Positions 27,421 to 35,843 of a stretch of DNA of 64,000 nucleotides are shown one piece after another. Below the pieces are notes generated by a model, which was not told the origin of the DNA, made no database searches, and saw nothing but the letters and a program-made list of their open reading frames with translations. The position numbers were made by a program, and so were the translations under genes. How positions within the stretch are numbered: the first letter of the stretch is position 1; every line of letters starts with the position of its first letter. The DNA comes from Hoskinsella mucinilytica (GTDB taxonomy: Bacteria; Bacillota_I; Bacilli_A; Erysipelotrichales; Erysipelotrichaceae): positions 10,332 through 74,331 of the forward strand of contig NZ_JBEQZJ010000018.1 of assembly GCF_045223415.1 (NCBI RefSeq). The letters are read 5' to 3'.

Positions 27421-27502
27421 TATTTACTGTATAAGCCAGATTCGCTATGAATCATTATGTTGACTTATCAACTCTAGTGAGCTAACTACTCCCTTTTGCC
27501 CG
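27411..27502 (-). promoter_or_regulatory. yybP-ykoY manganese riboswitch
   Basis: The mntP leader, read on the minus strand, holds the conserved blocks of this class in order: AAAGGGAGTAG near its start, GTCAACATAATGA, TCTGGC, and the closing ACGAGACT. The first and last blocks can form the basal helix. The class binds Mn2+ and commonly controls mntP and related exporters, which matches the gene it precedes. The overlap with the terminator at 27375-27420 points to transcriptional ON control by the metal. Confidence 0.88.
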
Positions 27503-27505
27503 TTT

Positions 27506-27534
27506 ATCATAACAAATAAAAATGAAAATAGCAA
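27506..27534 (-). promoter_or_regulatory. Sigma-A promoter of mntP
   Basis: On the minus strand TTGCTA (27529-27534) and TATGAT (27506-27511) are separated by 17 bases. The predicted start of transcription lies just upstream of the riboswitch. Confidence 0.7.
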
Positions 27535-27545
27535 GTATTGGCTGA

Positions 27546-28310
27546 TCAATTTTGACTTTCTTCCTCATTGACAAGGATGATATGTTCAAGCTTAAAATCA
27601 GGAGCTACATCTGTAATCAAAATAACATCGTTTTTATTCGCAAAGGTATAAAATTTTTTAATACCGAATTTTGAACTATCGGCCACGATAAATGTTTGAT
27701 CACTTCGATTTATGACAGTTTTTTTTATGTCTGCGTCATATTCATTTCTTGTAGTATAACCGGCTTTATCATCAATACCATTGGTACCTAAAAAAGCGAT
27801 GTCAAAGTTTAATTCATTCAATTTTTCATTTGTATCTCTTTCCATAATTGCGCTTGCGCCAAAATTAATAAATCCATGAGGAACATAGGTTCTTATATTT
27901 TTTTTCGCAAGTTTAGGGAAATTGTTGATAGAATTTGTAACTATGGTTATATCTTCAGCTTCAATGAAATCAATAATAAAAGAAGTTGTAGATCCTGCAT
28001 CAATGAAAATCGAGTCACCATCTTTAATGAATGATGCTGCTTTTTTTGCGATTTTTTCTTTGATATTAAGGTTTCTGGAAAATCTTAATATGTATTCATC
28101 TTGCATATTGATCGTGTCATTTAGTTCTTGTTTTAATGGAGATGCTCCTCCCCATAATCTTTGAATCATGTTATTTTCTTCCATTTTTACTAGGTCTCTT
28201 CTAATGGTAGTTTGTGATACATGTAATTCATCAGCTAACTCTTTTATAGATAGAGAACCAGAATTGCTCAATATTTGTTCAATTTGCTTCCAGCGCTTTT
28301 GTACTTTCAT
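27546..28310 (-). CDS. DeoR-family transcriptional regulator
   Basis: With ATG 28310 the protein has 254 residues, usual for the family. The HTH region LSIKELADELHVSQTTIRRDL is at about residues 19-39, followed by QRLWGGA. The ligand domain contains FIDAGSTTSFIIDFI and LGTNGIDDKAGYTTRNEYDADIK, as in DeoR repressors that sense phosphorylated sugars. It is divergent from the nine-gene PTS/dehydrogenase operon at 28577, with the operon's promoter between them, so it is the likely local repressor. A fragment of a second copy survives at 26154-26225. Confidence 0.9.
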   Translation of the reverse strand: MKVQKRWKQIEQILSNSGSLSIKELADELHVSQTTIRRDLVKMEENNMIQRLWGGASPLKQELNDTINMQDEYILRFSRNLNIKEKIAKKAASFIKDGDSIFIDAGSTTSFIIDFIEAEDITIVTNSINNFPKLAKKNIRTYVPHGFINFGASAIMERDTNEKLNELNFDIAFLGTNGIDDKAGYTTRNEYDADIKKTVINRSDQTFIVADSSKFGIKKFYTFANKNDVILITDVAPDFKLEHIILVNEEESQN

Positions 28311-28518
28311 AGTAGGTCGCCCCCTTACAGTTTCTATTATAAGCAATAACAAGAAATTAAGCAAGAAAAATGAGCAAAAAATGGTTAATTATTCTTATAT
28401 GATAATTATGTGTAGTAAATAAAAAGAGAACAAACAAATAAATAAGTTAAAAATAGGAAATATTTGTAAATAATGCTCAATTATTGGCAAATAAATCAAA
28501 ATTTAATCACTTTGTACG

Positions 28519-28547
28519 TTGACATGTGGTTGAATTACGGTTATAAT
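28519..28547 (+). promoter_or_regulatory. Strong sigma-A promoter of the PTS/dehydrogenase operon
   Basis: TTGACA at 28519-28524 and TATAAT at 28542-28547 match the consensus with 17-base spacing, 29 bases before the first start codon. A TGAGCAAAAA at 28371 and the imperfect palindrome around TGCTCAATTATTGGCA at 28474 are candidate DeoR sites. Confidence 0.88.
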
Positions 28548-28576
28548 GTGGCTGTATTCAAAGAAAGGGTGATAAA

Positions 28577-29749
28577 ATGAGCAATAATTTATCAATTTTC
28601 AACTATGCACAGACAAAAGTCTTATTTGGCAGTAAGGCATTAGCATCGCTCCCTAAAGAATTGGAAAGACTTCAAATCTCAAAGCTATTTATTGTCACCG
28701 ATAAAGTTCTACGTGATATTGGCTTATTAGCACCACTTATAGAGATTTTAGAACTGAATTCTGTTTCGTTTGTGATCTATGATAATGTGTTGCCTGACCC
28801 GGCTAGTCATACCGTAGATGAAGCGGTGATTCTTCTCAACAAAGAGAGCTGTAATGGTGTACTAGGTGTAGGTGGGGGAAGTGTTATGGATTGTGCAAAA
28901 TGTATTGCGGCAATGTCAACAAATGAAGGAAGGCTTCTAGATTATGATCATGGGAATAAGGATTATAAAGAGTTTATAAATCAAAGTTTACCATTGATTA
29001 GTATTCCAACTACATCAGGAACTGGTTCGGAAGTAAGCCCATATGCAGTTATCACCAATGAGAAAGAGCATAGAAAAGCTACCATTGGTTCTTCCTCTTT
29101 AATTAGCAGAGTTGCTTTGTTGGATCCATTATTTCTTCAAAAGCTCCCACCTAAAGTAATCGCATCAACAGGTATGGATGCATTCACTCATTGTATTGAG
29201 GCTTATGCTTCAAAAAGTTCTTCCAATGAACCTAATCCTATCATTGATGCATTGGCGTTGAAGGGAATCGAAATGATAAGTAGAAGTATTGTGAAGGCTT
29301 ATGAAACTGGGGATGGAGAAGCAAGGGAGGATTTGATGTGGGGTAGTTTGATCGGAGGTATTGTTCTACCATATGGTTCTGGTGCATCGCATGGATTAGG
29401 TAATATTCTTGGTGGTGAATTGCATGTACCTCATGGAGTTGCTGTTGGAATGCTATTGCCACATGTAATTGAGTTTAATTATGACATTGGAAAAAATCGT
29501 TATGATCAAATTGCAAATATGATGTGTCTGAATCAATCAAAAGAAGTTACTATCGTAGATCATATTCAAGGAATGTTAGAGAAGATGAAGTTTCCAGTAT
29601 TATCAGATTTTGTAGGGGATGATGAAGAATTACGACGAATTTCAAATTTAGCTGTAAAGGATAAGTGTACTAGAATCAATATAAAAAATGTAAGTATTGA
29701 AGACGCTTATCAAATTTATAAAAAAGCGATGGAAAGGAAAATGTTATGA
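28577..29749 (+). CDS. Iron-type (group III) alcohol dehydrogenase, first copy
   Basis: A 390-residue Fe-ADH. The Rossmann half has GVGGGSVMDCAKCIA near residue 97 and IPTTSGTGSEVSPYAVITN near residue 145. The helical half has the metal ligands in STGMDAFTHCIEAYAS (Asp, His) and GASHGLGNIL...VPHGVAVG (two His). These enzymes interconvert alcohols and aldehydes or ketones with NAD(P). AAAGG lies before the ATG. It heads the nine-gene operon; a second, divergent Fe-ADH is its sixth gene, so two different oxidoreduction steps are likely. Confidence 0.93.
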   Translation: MSNNLSIFNYAQTKVLFGSKALASLPKELERLQISKLFIVTDKVLRDIGLLAPLIEILELNSVSFVIYDNVLPDPASHTVDEAVILLNKESCNGVLGVGGGSVMDCAKCIAAMSTNEGRLLDYDHGNKDYKEFINQSLPLISIPTTSGTGSEVSPYAVITNEKEHRKATIGSSSLISRVALLDPLFLQKLPPKVIASTGMDAFTHCIEAYASKSSSNEPNPIIDALALKGIEMISRSIVKAYETGDGEAREDLMWGSLIGGIVLPYGSGASHGLGNILGGELHVPHGVAVGMLLPHVIEFNYDIGKNRYDQIANMMCLNQSKEVTIVDHIQGMLEKMKFPVLSDFVGDDEELRRISNLAVKDKCTRINIKNVSIEDAYQIYKKAMERKML

Positions 29750-30708
29750 GAAAAAGAGATGAAATTAAAGCAGTATTTGAAGAATTTATTACAGCATTAG
29801 AGTTGTATGATCCCAAACGCATCTTATCCTTAGTAACTGATGATGTAACATCAGATTTCTCAACGATTGGATCGTATCAAAATGCAAAAGATTTGATACA
29901 AGCTTTGGCTTGGCAAGGACCTAAGATGAATGTTTCTAGACAGCGAATCATGAATTTCGTATGTCATACACAAGGGGATATTGCTCAACAATCAGCCTAT
30001 GTGATGGTTTTGACAGGAATCGATGATGGTAATTATTTGTATTCATTTGAGTATGGTGGAAAATATGTTTTGACCTATCAGAATAGTGAAGATGGATGGA
30101 AAATCAGCGCAATAAAGTATGATCTTGATTGGGAAAAAGGTAATACAGCGTTTGCGAAAGGTTGGAAATTACTGGATTATAAGCTATATGCTGGACATAG
30201 AGCGATGATTTGTAGTGAATTTGATTCACCTTGGGCAGCAATACCAGAAAATGATGAAGAATTAAGCGATGAGGAACAAATCATTGAAACGATGTTTCGT
30301 TATTCTTTCGGATTAGATAACAATGACTTTCATTTGCATCACTCCTCATATACGGATGATGTAATATTCTATGCTGGTAAAAATATTATGGAATCTGGTG
30401 CAAGAAATTTGATTAATAATTTTAAAAACACTGCACATAAAGAACATGCATTAGAACACGCAATTAAAATTGTTGATATTCAGATAAATGGCGATGAAGC
30501 GATCTTATATGGATATCGTGTAGAACCGCATCGACTTGGTTCTAAGAATTTGAATCGTGATACTATGCATCAAAGTTTCTATAGTGCCAAATACAAAAAT
30601 TTATTCCGTAAAATTGATGGGAAATGGAAAATGTATGAACTTCATTATCAACCAGGTGTATTCTTTGAAATTGATGAAGAGAAGAAGCACTTTGTAGATA
30701 ACATATAG
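29746..30708 (+). CDS. Tandem SnoaL/NTF2-like protein, BaiE-type catalytic half
   Basis: A 320-residue protein made of two SnoaL-type domains (about residues 1-155 and 175-310). The second has RYSFGLDNND, where a tyrosine precedes an aspartate by five residues as in the Tyr30/Asp35 pair of bile-acid dehydratase BaiE. A histidine-rich stretch, HKEHALEHAIKIVDI, could supply the catalytic histidine. The first half lacks this Tyr-Asp spacing. I infer that the C-terminal half is catalytic, perhaps a dehydratase or isomerase, and the first structural. It overlaps the Fe-ADH gene as ATGA. A paralogue lies at 35844. Confidence 0.7.
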   Translation: MRKRDEIKAVFEEFITALELYDPKRILSLVTDDVTSDFSTIGSYQNAKDLIQALAWQGPKMNVSRQRIMNFVCHTQGDIAQQSAYVMVLTGIDDGNYLYSFEYGGKYVLTYQNSEDGWKISAIKYDLDWEKGNTAFAKGWKLLDYKLYAGHRAMICSEFDSPWAAIPENDEELSDEEQIIETMFRYSFGLDNNDFHLHHSSYTDDVIFYAGKNIMESGARNLINNFKNTAHKEHALEHAIKIVDIQINGDEAILYGYRVEPHRLGSKNLNRDTMHQSFYSAKYKNLFRKIDGKWKMYELHYQPGVFFEIDEEKKHFVDNI

Positions 30709-30720
30709 AGGAGGTGAACG

Positions 30721-31044
30721 ATGGAAGAATTACAACAAGCAGCATTTGAAATGATTGCAGTGATTGGTCAAGCGAAAGGTTATTTCTTTCAAGCTGTAGA
30801 TGCAGCAAGAAAAGGAAAACTTCAAGAAGCAAAGCAGATGATGCAACAGGGGAATCAAATTTTAAATGAAGCACATAAACATCATTTTTCATTTATTCAA
30901 CAAGAAGCAAGCGGAATATCTCTTCCATATTCGATATTGTTCATGCATGCTGAGGATCAATTATTGACAACCGCAATGATGAAAGAAATGTGTGAACAAC
31001 TAATGGAAGTTTATTCCGATATCAATGAATTAAAAACAACATAA
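30721..31044 (+). CDS. PTS lactose/cellobiose-family EIIA
   Basis: This 107-residue all-helical protein is a typical lac-family EIIA. It has FEMIAVIGQAKGYFFQAVDAA near the start and the phosphorylated histidine in LFMHAEDQLLTT near residue 80. It passes phosphate from HPr to EIIB (32354). GAGGTG precedes the ATG. It lies between a SnoaL gene and EIIC inside the dehydrogenase operon. Confidence 0.95.
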   Translation: MEELQQAAFEMIAVIGQAKGYFFQAVDAARKGKLQEAKQMMQQGNQILNEAHKHHFSFIQQEASGISLPYSILFMHAEDQLLTTAMMKEMCEQLMEVYSDINELKTT

Positions 31045-31059
31045 AGAAAGGGACATCAT

Positions 31060-32343
31060 ATGAAAGAGAAAGTATTGAAATTTGCAGAAAAGCTTGGAAC
31101 AGAAGTACATTTAAAATCCATACGTGATGGGTTTCTAAGTACGATTCCATTCCTCGTATTATCAGGTTTTATGGTATTCTTCAGTTATGTATTATTTGCA
31201 GAAGGGGGAGCATTTGCTTCTGCGCTTCCTGCTAATGTGGTTACAGGAATCACAACAATCTGTAATAAAACGATCAATGGAGGACAAAATATCTTGTCTT
31301 TGTTGATGGTAATTCTTGTTTCCTATAATCTTGCTCGTTATAAAAACTATCAAAATCCATTGACTCCGGCTTTGGTGAGTTTAGGTGCCTTGTTTATCCT
31401 AATGCCAAGTGAGATTGGTTATGGAACAATGGGTACTTCTGGTATGTTCGTATGTTTGATGACTGCTTTATTGGTTACGGAAGGCTTTATGTTTTTGAAT
31501 AAACAATCATGGTTAAAGCTAAAAATCAATGGGAATGTACCACCGGCAATTATTGAAGCATTCAATTCTATGTTTATCATCATAATCATTGAATTGGTCG
31601 TATCTATCATTTCCTTTGTTTGTGTATCCTTGAGTGGTCTAGAAGTACATGATTTTATCAATCAAGTGATTCAAGCACCTTTGGTTGGTGTCGCTACTAG
31701 TTTACCTGCATTTCTACTGTATTTTGGATTTGGTCAATGTCTTCTTTACTTCTTTGGTATTCATCCGGCAGGGATCATTAATCCAATTTTTGAACCAATG
31801 CTTATGGTAGCAATTGAAGAAAATAATGCAGCTTGGATTGCAGGAAAAGAAATTCCTAATATTATTAGTCTACCATTCCGTGATGTCTATGGTACGTTAG
31901 GAGGTATTGCCTGTACGCTTGGATTATTGATTGCGATCTTTATAGCATCTAAACGTAAAGATCTAAAAGATATTGCTAAAGTAAGTCTTCCAACAAGTTT
32001 ATTTAATATTAACGAACCTGTTTTGTTTGGGGTACCGATTGTATTTAATCCTATCCTCTTTATTCCATTTTGTTTCACTACGACCATTATTTACATAGTT
32101 GCCTATGTTGCGACAGCAATGGGTCTAGTATCAAAGCTTGTTGTATTTACTACTTGGTCAACACCGATTTTTCTATCAGGCTATATGGCCAGTGGAGGAG
32201 ATTTTAGAAATGTGATCCTTCAGATCGTATGTCTTGGTATTGCGGTATTAACTTATTTACCATTTGTGAAATTAATGAATAAACAAGATGTTTCTTATCA
32301 GGAAGATCTAGATGGGGATGACAGCTTATCCCTAAGCGAATGA
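31060..32343 (+). CDS. PTS lactose/cellobiose-family EIIC permease
   Basis: A 427-residue membrane protein with about ten helices and the family motifs LLYFFGIHPAGIINPIFEP near residue 227 and FNINEPVLFGVPIVFNP near residue 310. It starts 15 bases after EIIA and precedes EIIB, giving a complete C-A-B set in one operon. No phospho-glycosidase is encoded nearby; the neighbours are oxidoreductases and SnoaL proteins, so the imported compound may be changed by oxidation or elimination rather than by simple hydrolysis. Confidence 0.95.
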   Translation: MKEKVLKFAEKLGTEVHLKSIRDGFLSTIPFLVLSGFMVFFSYVLFAEGGAFASALPANVVTGITTICNKTINGGQNILSLLMVILVSYNLARYKNYQNPLTPALVSLGALFILMPSEIGYGTMGTSGMFVCLMTALLVTEGFMFLNKQSWLKLKINGNVPPAIIEAFNSMFIIIIIELVVSIISFVCVSLSGLEVHDFINQVIQAPLVGVATSLPAFLLYFGFGQCLLYFFGIHPAGIINPIFEPMLMVAIEENNAAWIAGKEIPNIISLPFRDVYGTLGGIACTLGLLIAIFIASKRKDLKDIAKVSLPTSLFNINEPVLFGVPIVFNPILFIPFCFTTTIIYIVAYVATAMGLVSKLVVFTTWSTPIFLSGYMASGGDFRNVILQIVCLGIAVLTYLPFVKLMNKQDVSYQEDLDGDDSLSLSE

Positions 32344-32353
32344 GGGGATGCGT

Positions 32354-32665
32354 ATGAAACGCATATTACTGGTCTGTAGTGAGGGGATGTCTACAAGTTT
32401 TATTACAATGAAAATGAATGAGATAGCAAAAGAAAAACAGATAGATGTGTTCGTATATGCAAAATCGGAATCCTCTATTGAGGATGAACTGAATCAAGTG
32501 GATTGTATCTTACTTGGCCCACAGATATCCTATTTAGAACAAAAAATTAAGGAGAGAGTTAATGGCAAAGTTCCTGTAGAATCCATCAGTGTATTAGATT
32601 TTGGAAGGATGAATGCATTGGCGATCTTAAAACAGGCGATTCGTTTATTAAAGGAAAAATCATAA
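32354..32665 (+). CDS. PTS lactose/cellobiose-family EIIB
   Basis: A 103-residue protein beginning MKRILLVCSEGMSTS, with the phosphorylated cysteine at residue 8. The later LLGPQISYLEQKIKE stretch is typical of the family. It hands phosphate from EIIA to the sugar bound by EIIC. GAGGGG at 32343-32348 favours ATG 32354 over ATG 32348. A hairpin follows immediately. Confidence 0.95.
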   Translation: MKRILLVCSEGMSTSFITMKMNEIAKEKQIDVFVYAKSESSIEDELNQVDCILLGPQISYLEQKIKERVNGKVPVESISVLDFGRMNALAILKQAIRLLKEKS

Positions 32666-32690
32666 ACAGATGGCTATGTGCCATCTGTTT
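32664..32690 (+). terminator. Intra-operon hairpin after EIIB, weak terminator or processing site
   Basis: AAACAGATGGC and GCCATCTGTTT form an 11-bp perfect stem with a 5-base loop, but only a few T residues follow. It overlaps the EIIB stop codon and sits 22 bases before the second Fe-ADH. It may lower expression of the downstream genes or protect the upstream transcript. Confidence 0.6.
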
Positions 32691-32711
32691 TCATAGAAAG
32701 GAGTTATGTAA

Positions 32712-33890
32712 ATGAGTGTTTTATCTTATCAGCTTGCTGGCATACATCTATTGTTTGGCGATGATGCAATGAAAGAGCTAAAACAAGAATTAATAAATTT
32801 AAAGGTTACAAGACCTTTATTGGTCACAGATCATGGCGTGATTGACGCAGGTATTTTGAAAATAGTGAAGGATCAACTTTACTATGACGGTATTCCATAT
32901 GAAGTTTTTAAAGAGGTCAAATCTGATCCGCTAAATACAATGGTATCTAAAGGGGTCATATTATATAAAGAAAAACATTGTGATGGAGTCATTGCTATTG
33001 GAGGAGGAAGCTCCATGGATACAGCAAAATGTATATCTATTATGTCAAAACATAAAGGAGATATCCTTGATTATGCTAGAAGTACAGTAAACCATAAAAC
33101 GTTTGAAAAAAGAGGTTGTCCGATCATCACAATTCCTACAACAAGTGGTACCGGTAGCGAGGTATCACAATATGCGGTTATTACAAATGAAGAAACGCAC
33201 CGTAAAACAACGATATGTACACCATATATCTTAAGTGATACCGCAATTCTTATTCCTGATTTCGCAAAAAGAATGCCTCCAGAGGTAACAGCTTACACAG
33301 GTATGGATGCTTTGGCACATGCAGTTGATGCTTATACCCATAAAACTGCTATAGAAGAAGATGCAATGATATCAGATATCTGTGCAATTAAAGCAATTTC
33401 TTTGATTGGTAAACATTTGGTTCAAGCATATCAACATCCAGAAGATTTACATGCTAGAAAACAAATGATGTGGGCAAGTCTTTTTGCGGGCATTGCCTTG
33501 AATATCGGAGCTGGTGAATCACATGCCATTGGTTCTATGTTAAGTAAATATTATGGAGTTTGTCATGGTGTTTCTGTAGGTATTCCATTACCTTATTGCA
33601 TGGAGTATAATGCAAAGACATGTTATGAAAGATTTGCGAATATTGCTGAAGCATTGGGGTGTGATATTGATAAAAAAGATCAGATAGCTGCTGCATTCAT
33701 GGGAGTGAATAAAGTAAAAGATATGATGAAACAAATGAACTTTCCATGTATGAAAGATTATATAAAAAGTATTTCAGAAGTGGAGTCTTTTGCACAAGAG
33801 TGTGCAGATAATAGCTGTTGTACCAGTAATCAGCGAATGAATCATAAAGAAGCAATCATTGAAGTATGTCGTATGGCTCTTAATGCCTAA
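32712..33890 (+). CDS. Iron-type alcohol dehydrogenase, second copy
   Basis: A 392-residue Fe-ADH with IGGGSSMDTAKCISIM near residue 98, IPTTSGTGSEVSQYAVITN near residue 142, and metal-ligand stretches YTGMDALAHAVDAYTH and GESHAIGSML...VCHGVSVG. It is related to the first copy but differs in the substrate-side residues and has a cysteine-rich tail (DNSCCTSNQR). AAAGGAG lies upstream. It probably acts on a different intermediate of the same pathway. Confidence 0.93.
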   Translation: MSVLSYQLAGIHLLFGDDAMKELKQELINLKVTRPLLVTDHGVIDAGILKIVKDQLYYDGIPYEVFKEVKSDPLNTMVSKGVILYKEKHCDGVIAIGGGSSMDTAKCISIMSKHKGDILDYARSTVNHKTFEKRGCPIITIPTTSGTGSEVSQYAVITNEETHRKTTICTPYILSDTAILIPDFAKRMPPEVTAYTGMDALAHAVDAYTHKTAIEEDAMISDICAIKAISLIGKHLVQAYQHPEDLHARKQMMWASLFAGIALNIGAGESHAIGSMLSKYYGVCHGVSVGIPLPYCMEYNAKTCYERFANIAEALGCDIDKKDQIAAAFMGVNKVKDMMKQMNFPCMKDYIKSISEVESFAQECADNSCCTSNQRMNHKEAIIEVCRMALNA

Positions 33891-33902
33891 AAGGAGATGA
33901 AT

Positions 33903-35834
33903 ATGTCTATGCAACATGTATTATCACCAATGAAAATTGGAAATGTCTTATTGAAAAACAGATTCGTTATGCCGGCTATGGATAGTTCTACAACAACACC
34001 GGATCATAAATTCTCACAACAATCTATTGATTATCTATCTGCTAGAGCAAAAGGAGGTTTTGCGTTAGTGATTGCAGAATTCCTTTGTGTGGATCCTAGC
34101 GGTTTTGCGACACCTAATCAAGTTGGAATCTATGATGATTCTTTCATTGATCATTTAAAACAACTAACAACGGCTATCCATGAGAAGAATGGTACTTGTG
34201 CTGCTCAAATTCATCATGCAGGTATCCAAACTAGTAGTGCTACAACCAATGCGATTCCTTTCGCTGTATCCTCTATACCATCTACAAAATATAAAGAACC
34301 GGTAAAAGAAATGACAACAGAAGAAGTTTATCGAATGATAGAAAAATTTATTGATGCTGGAGAAAGAGCAAAAAAAGCAGGTTTTGATTTCGTTGAAGTG
34401 CATGGTGCACATGGTTATTTAATTGCTCAATTTATGTCTAAAGCAACAAATAAGCGATGTGATGAATTTGGTGGTTCCTATGAAAATCGAGCAAGATTTG
34501 CAAGTGAGATCATCAAAGGAATCAAAATACGTTGTGGTAGTGATTATCCTATTATCTTTCGTCTAAGTGCAAATGAATTCATGGATGGCGGAAATGATAT
34601 TCAAGATGCTATTATTTATGCTAAACTGGCTGAAGCAGCTGGTGCGGATGCAATTCATGTATCAACTGGATCTGCGGCAGGCGGTAATATCGTTACAACC
34701 TATCATACAGCACCAGGCTTTAATGTTGGACATGCTACACAAATAAAAAATAGCGTGTCTATACCGGTTATCTGTGTTGGACGAATCAATGATCCTGTTT
34801 TGGCTGAGGATATCATAGCATCAGGAAAAGCAGATTTTATATCCTTAGGTAGACAGTCCATTTGTGATAGCGAATTCCCTAATAAAATCATGGAAGGAAG
34901 ACTGGATGAAATCTTTCACTGTACAGGTTGCATGCAACGTTGCTATTATTCCAAGGGCTGTGATCAAGAGGATAAAGGCATATCTTGTATGATCAATCCC
35001 TTTAGCGGAAAAGAAGGAAGATGGAAAATAACAGAAGCCATGGAGAAAAAAAGTATTGGTATTATCGGTGGAGGTGTTGCAGGTTTAGAAGCTGCATGGA
35101 TACTAGCAAAACGAGGTCATGAGGTTCATGTTTATGAAAAGAAGGATAAATTAGGCGGACAATATTGCCTTGCCGCTGTACCTAAAAAGAAACAAGATTT
35201 GGGTCAAACAATCTTTACATTTCATGCTTTAGGAAAACGATATGGTGTGCATTATCATATGAAAACAGAAATGAATGAGGATAGATTAAGAGAGTGTCAT
35301 CATGATATCATCATTTTATCTACAGGAGCAAAACCTCTACTACCAAACATAGAAGGTATCCATGAAGCACATGTGATACAGGCAAATGATATATTATCAG
35401 GGAAATATGCAATATGTGACAAAAAAGTACTTGTTATCGGAGGTGGTTTGGTAGGTTGTGAAACTGCTGAGTTTCTATTACAGTATCACAATCATGTAGA
35501 TATCGTAGAGAAGTTTTCTGAGTTTGCTCAGGGTATGAATAAATATCCTAGAATGATCTTAATGAAGGAATTAGATGATCATGGTTGTATATTCTATCCT
35601 GATACTGAAGTCATGCAAATTACAAAGGATGGGATCATAGGAAAACAAAGAGAAAAAGATATCGTTTTAAATGGATATGATACGGTGGTAATTGCTTTAG
35701 GTTCAAAACCTGATGTTACATTGCAAGAATTTGTTCAAGCAAATTATGAAACTTATGTGTTAGGAGATGCTTTTGAAGTACGGGATGCGAAATATGCGAT
35801 ATTTGATGCCGCTAAACTAGCAATAACTTTATGA
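33903..35834 (+). CDS. Old-yellow-enzyme-type NADH:flavin oxidoreductase (FadH/BaiCD-like)
   Basis: This 643-residue three-cofactor enzyme has an N-terminal FMN TIM barrel (about 1-350). A 4Fe-4S site follows with cysteines in CTGCMQRC and ISCMINP near residues 340-365. A C-terminal FAD/NAD module has GIIGGGVAGLEAAW near residue 380 and VLVIGGGLVGCETAE near residue 510. The layout and length match 2,4-dienoyl-CoA reductase, enoate reductases and the bile-acid enzymes BaiCD/BaiH, which reduce or form carbon-carbon double bonds next to a carbonyl. ATG 33903 is favoured by AAGGAG at 33891-33896. Confidence 0.9.
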   Translation: MSMQHVLSPMKIGNVLLKNRFVMPAMDSSTTTPDHKFSQQSIDYLSARAKGGFALVIAEFLCVDPSGFATPNQVGIYDDSFIDHLKQLTTAIHEKNGTCAAQIHHAGIQTSSATTNAIPFAVSSIPSTKYKEPVKEMTTEEVYRMIEKFIDAGERAKKAGFDFVEVHGAHGYLIAQFMSKATNKRCDEFGGSYENRARFASEIIKGIKIRCGSDYPIIFRLSANEFMDGGNDIQDAIIYAKLAEAAGADAIHVSTGSAAGGNIVTTYHTAPGFNVGHATQIKNSVSIPVICVGRINDPVLAEDIIASGKADFISLGRQSICDSEFPNKIMEGRLDEIFHCTGCMQRCYYSKGCDQEDKGISCMINPFSGKEGRWKITEAMEKKSIGIIGGGVAGLEAAWILAKRGHEVHVYEKKDKLGGQYCLAAVPKKKQDLGQTIFTFHALGKRYGVHYHMKTEMNEDRLRECHHDIIILSTGAKPLLPNIEGIHEAHVIQANDILSGKYAICDKKVLVIGGGLVGCETAEFLLQYHNHVDIVEKFSEFAQGMNKYPRMILMKELDDHGCIFYPDTEVMQITKDGIIGKQREKDIVLNGYDTVVIALGSKPDVTLQEFVQANYETYVLGDAFEVRDAKYAIFDAAKLAITL

Positions 35835-35843
35835 GGAAAGCAT

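Noticed and set aside
28371..28490. Defined DeoR operator.
   Set aside because: The candidate motifs are single or imperfect and cannot be separated from the AT-rich background.
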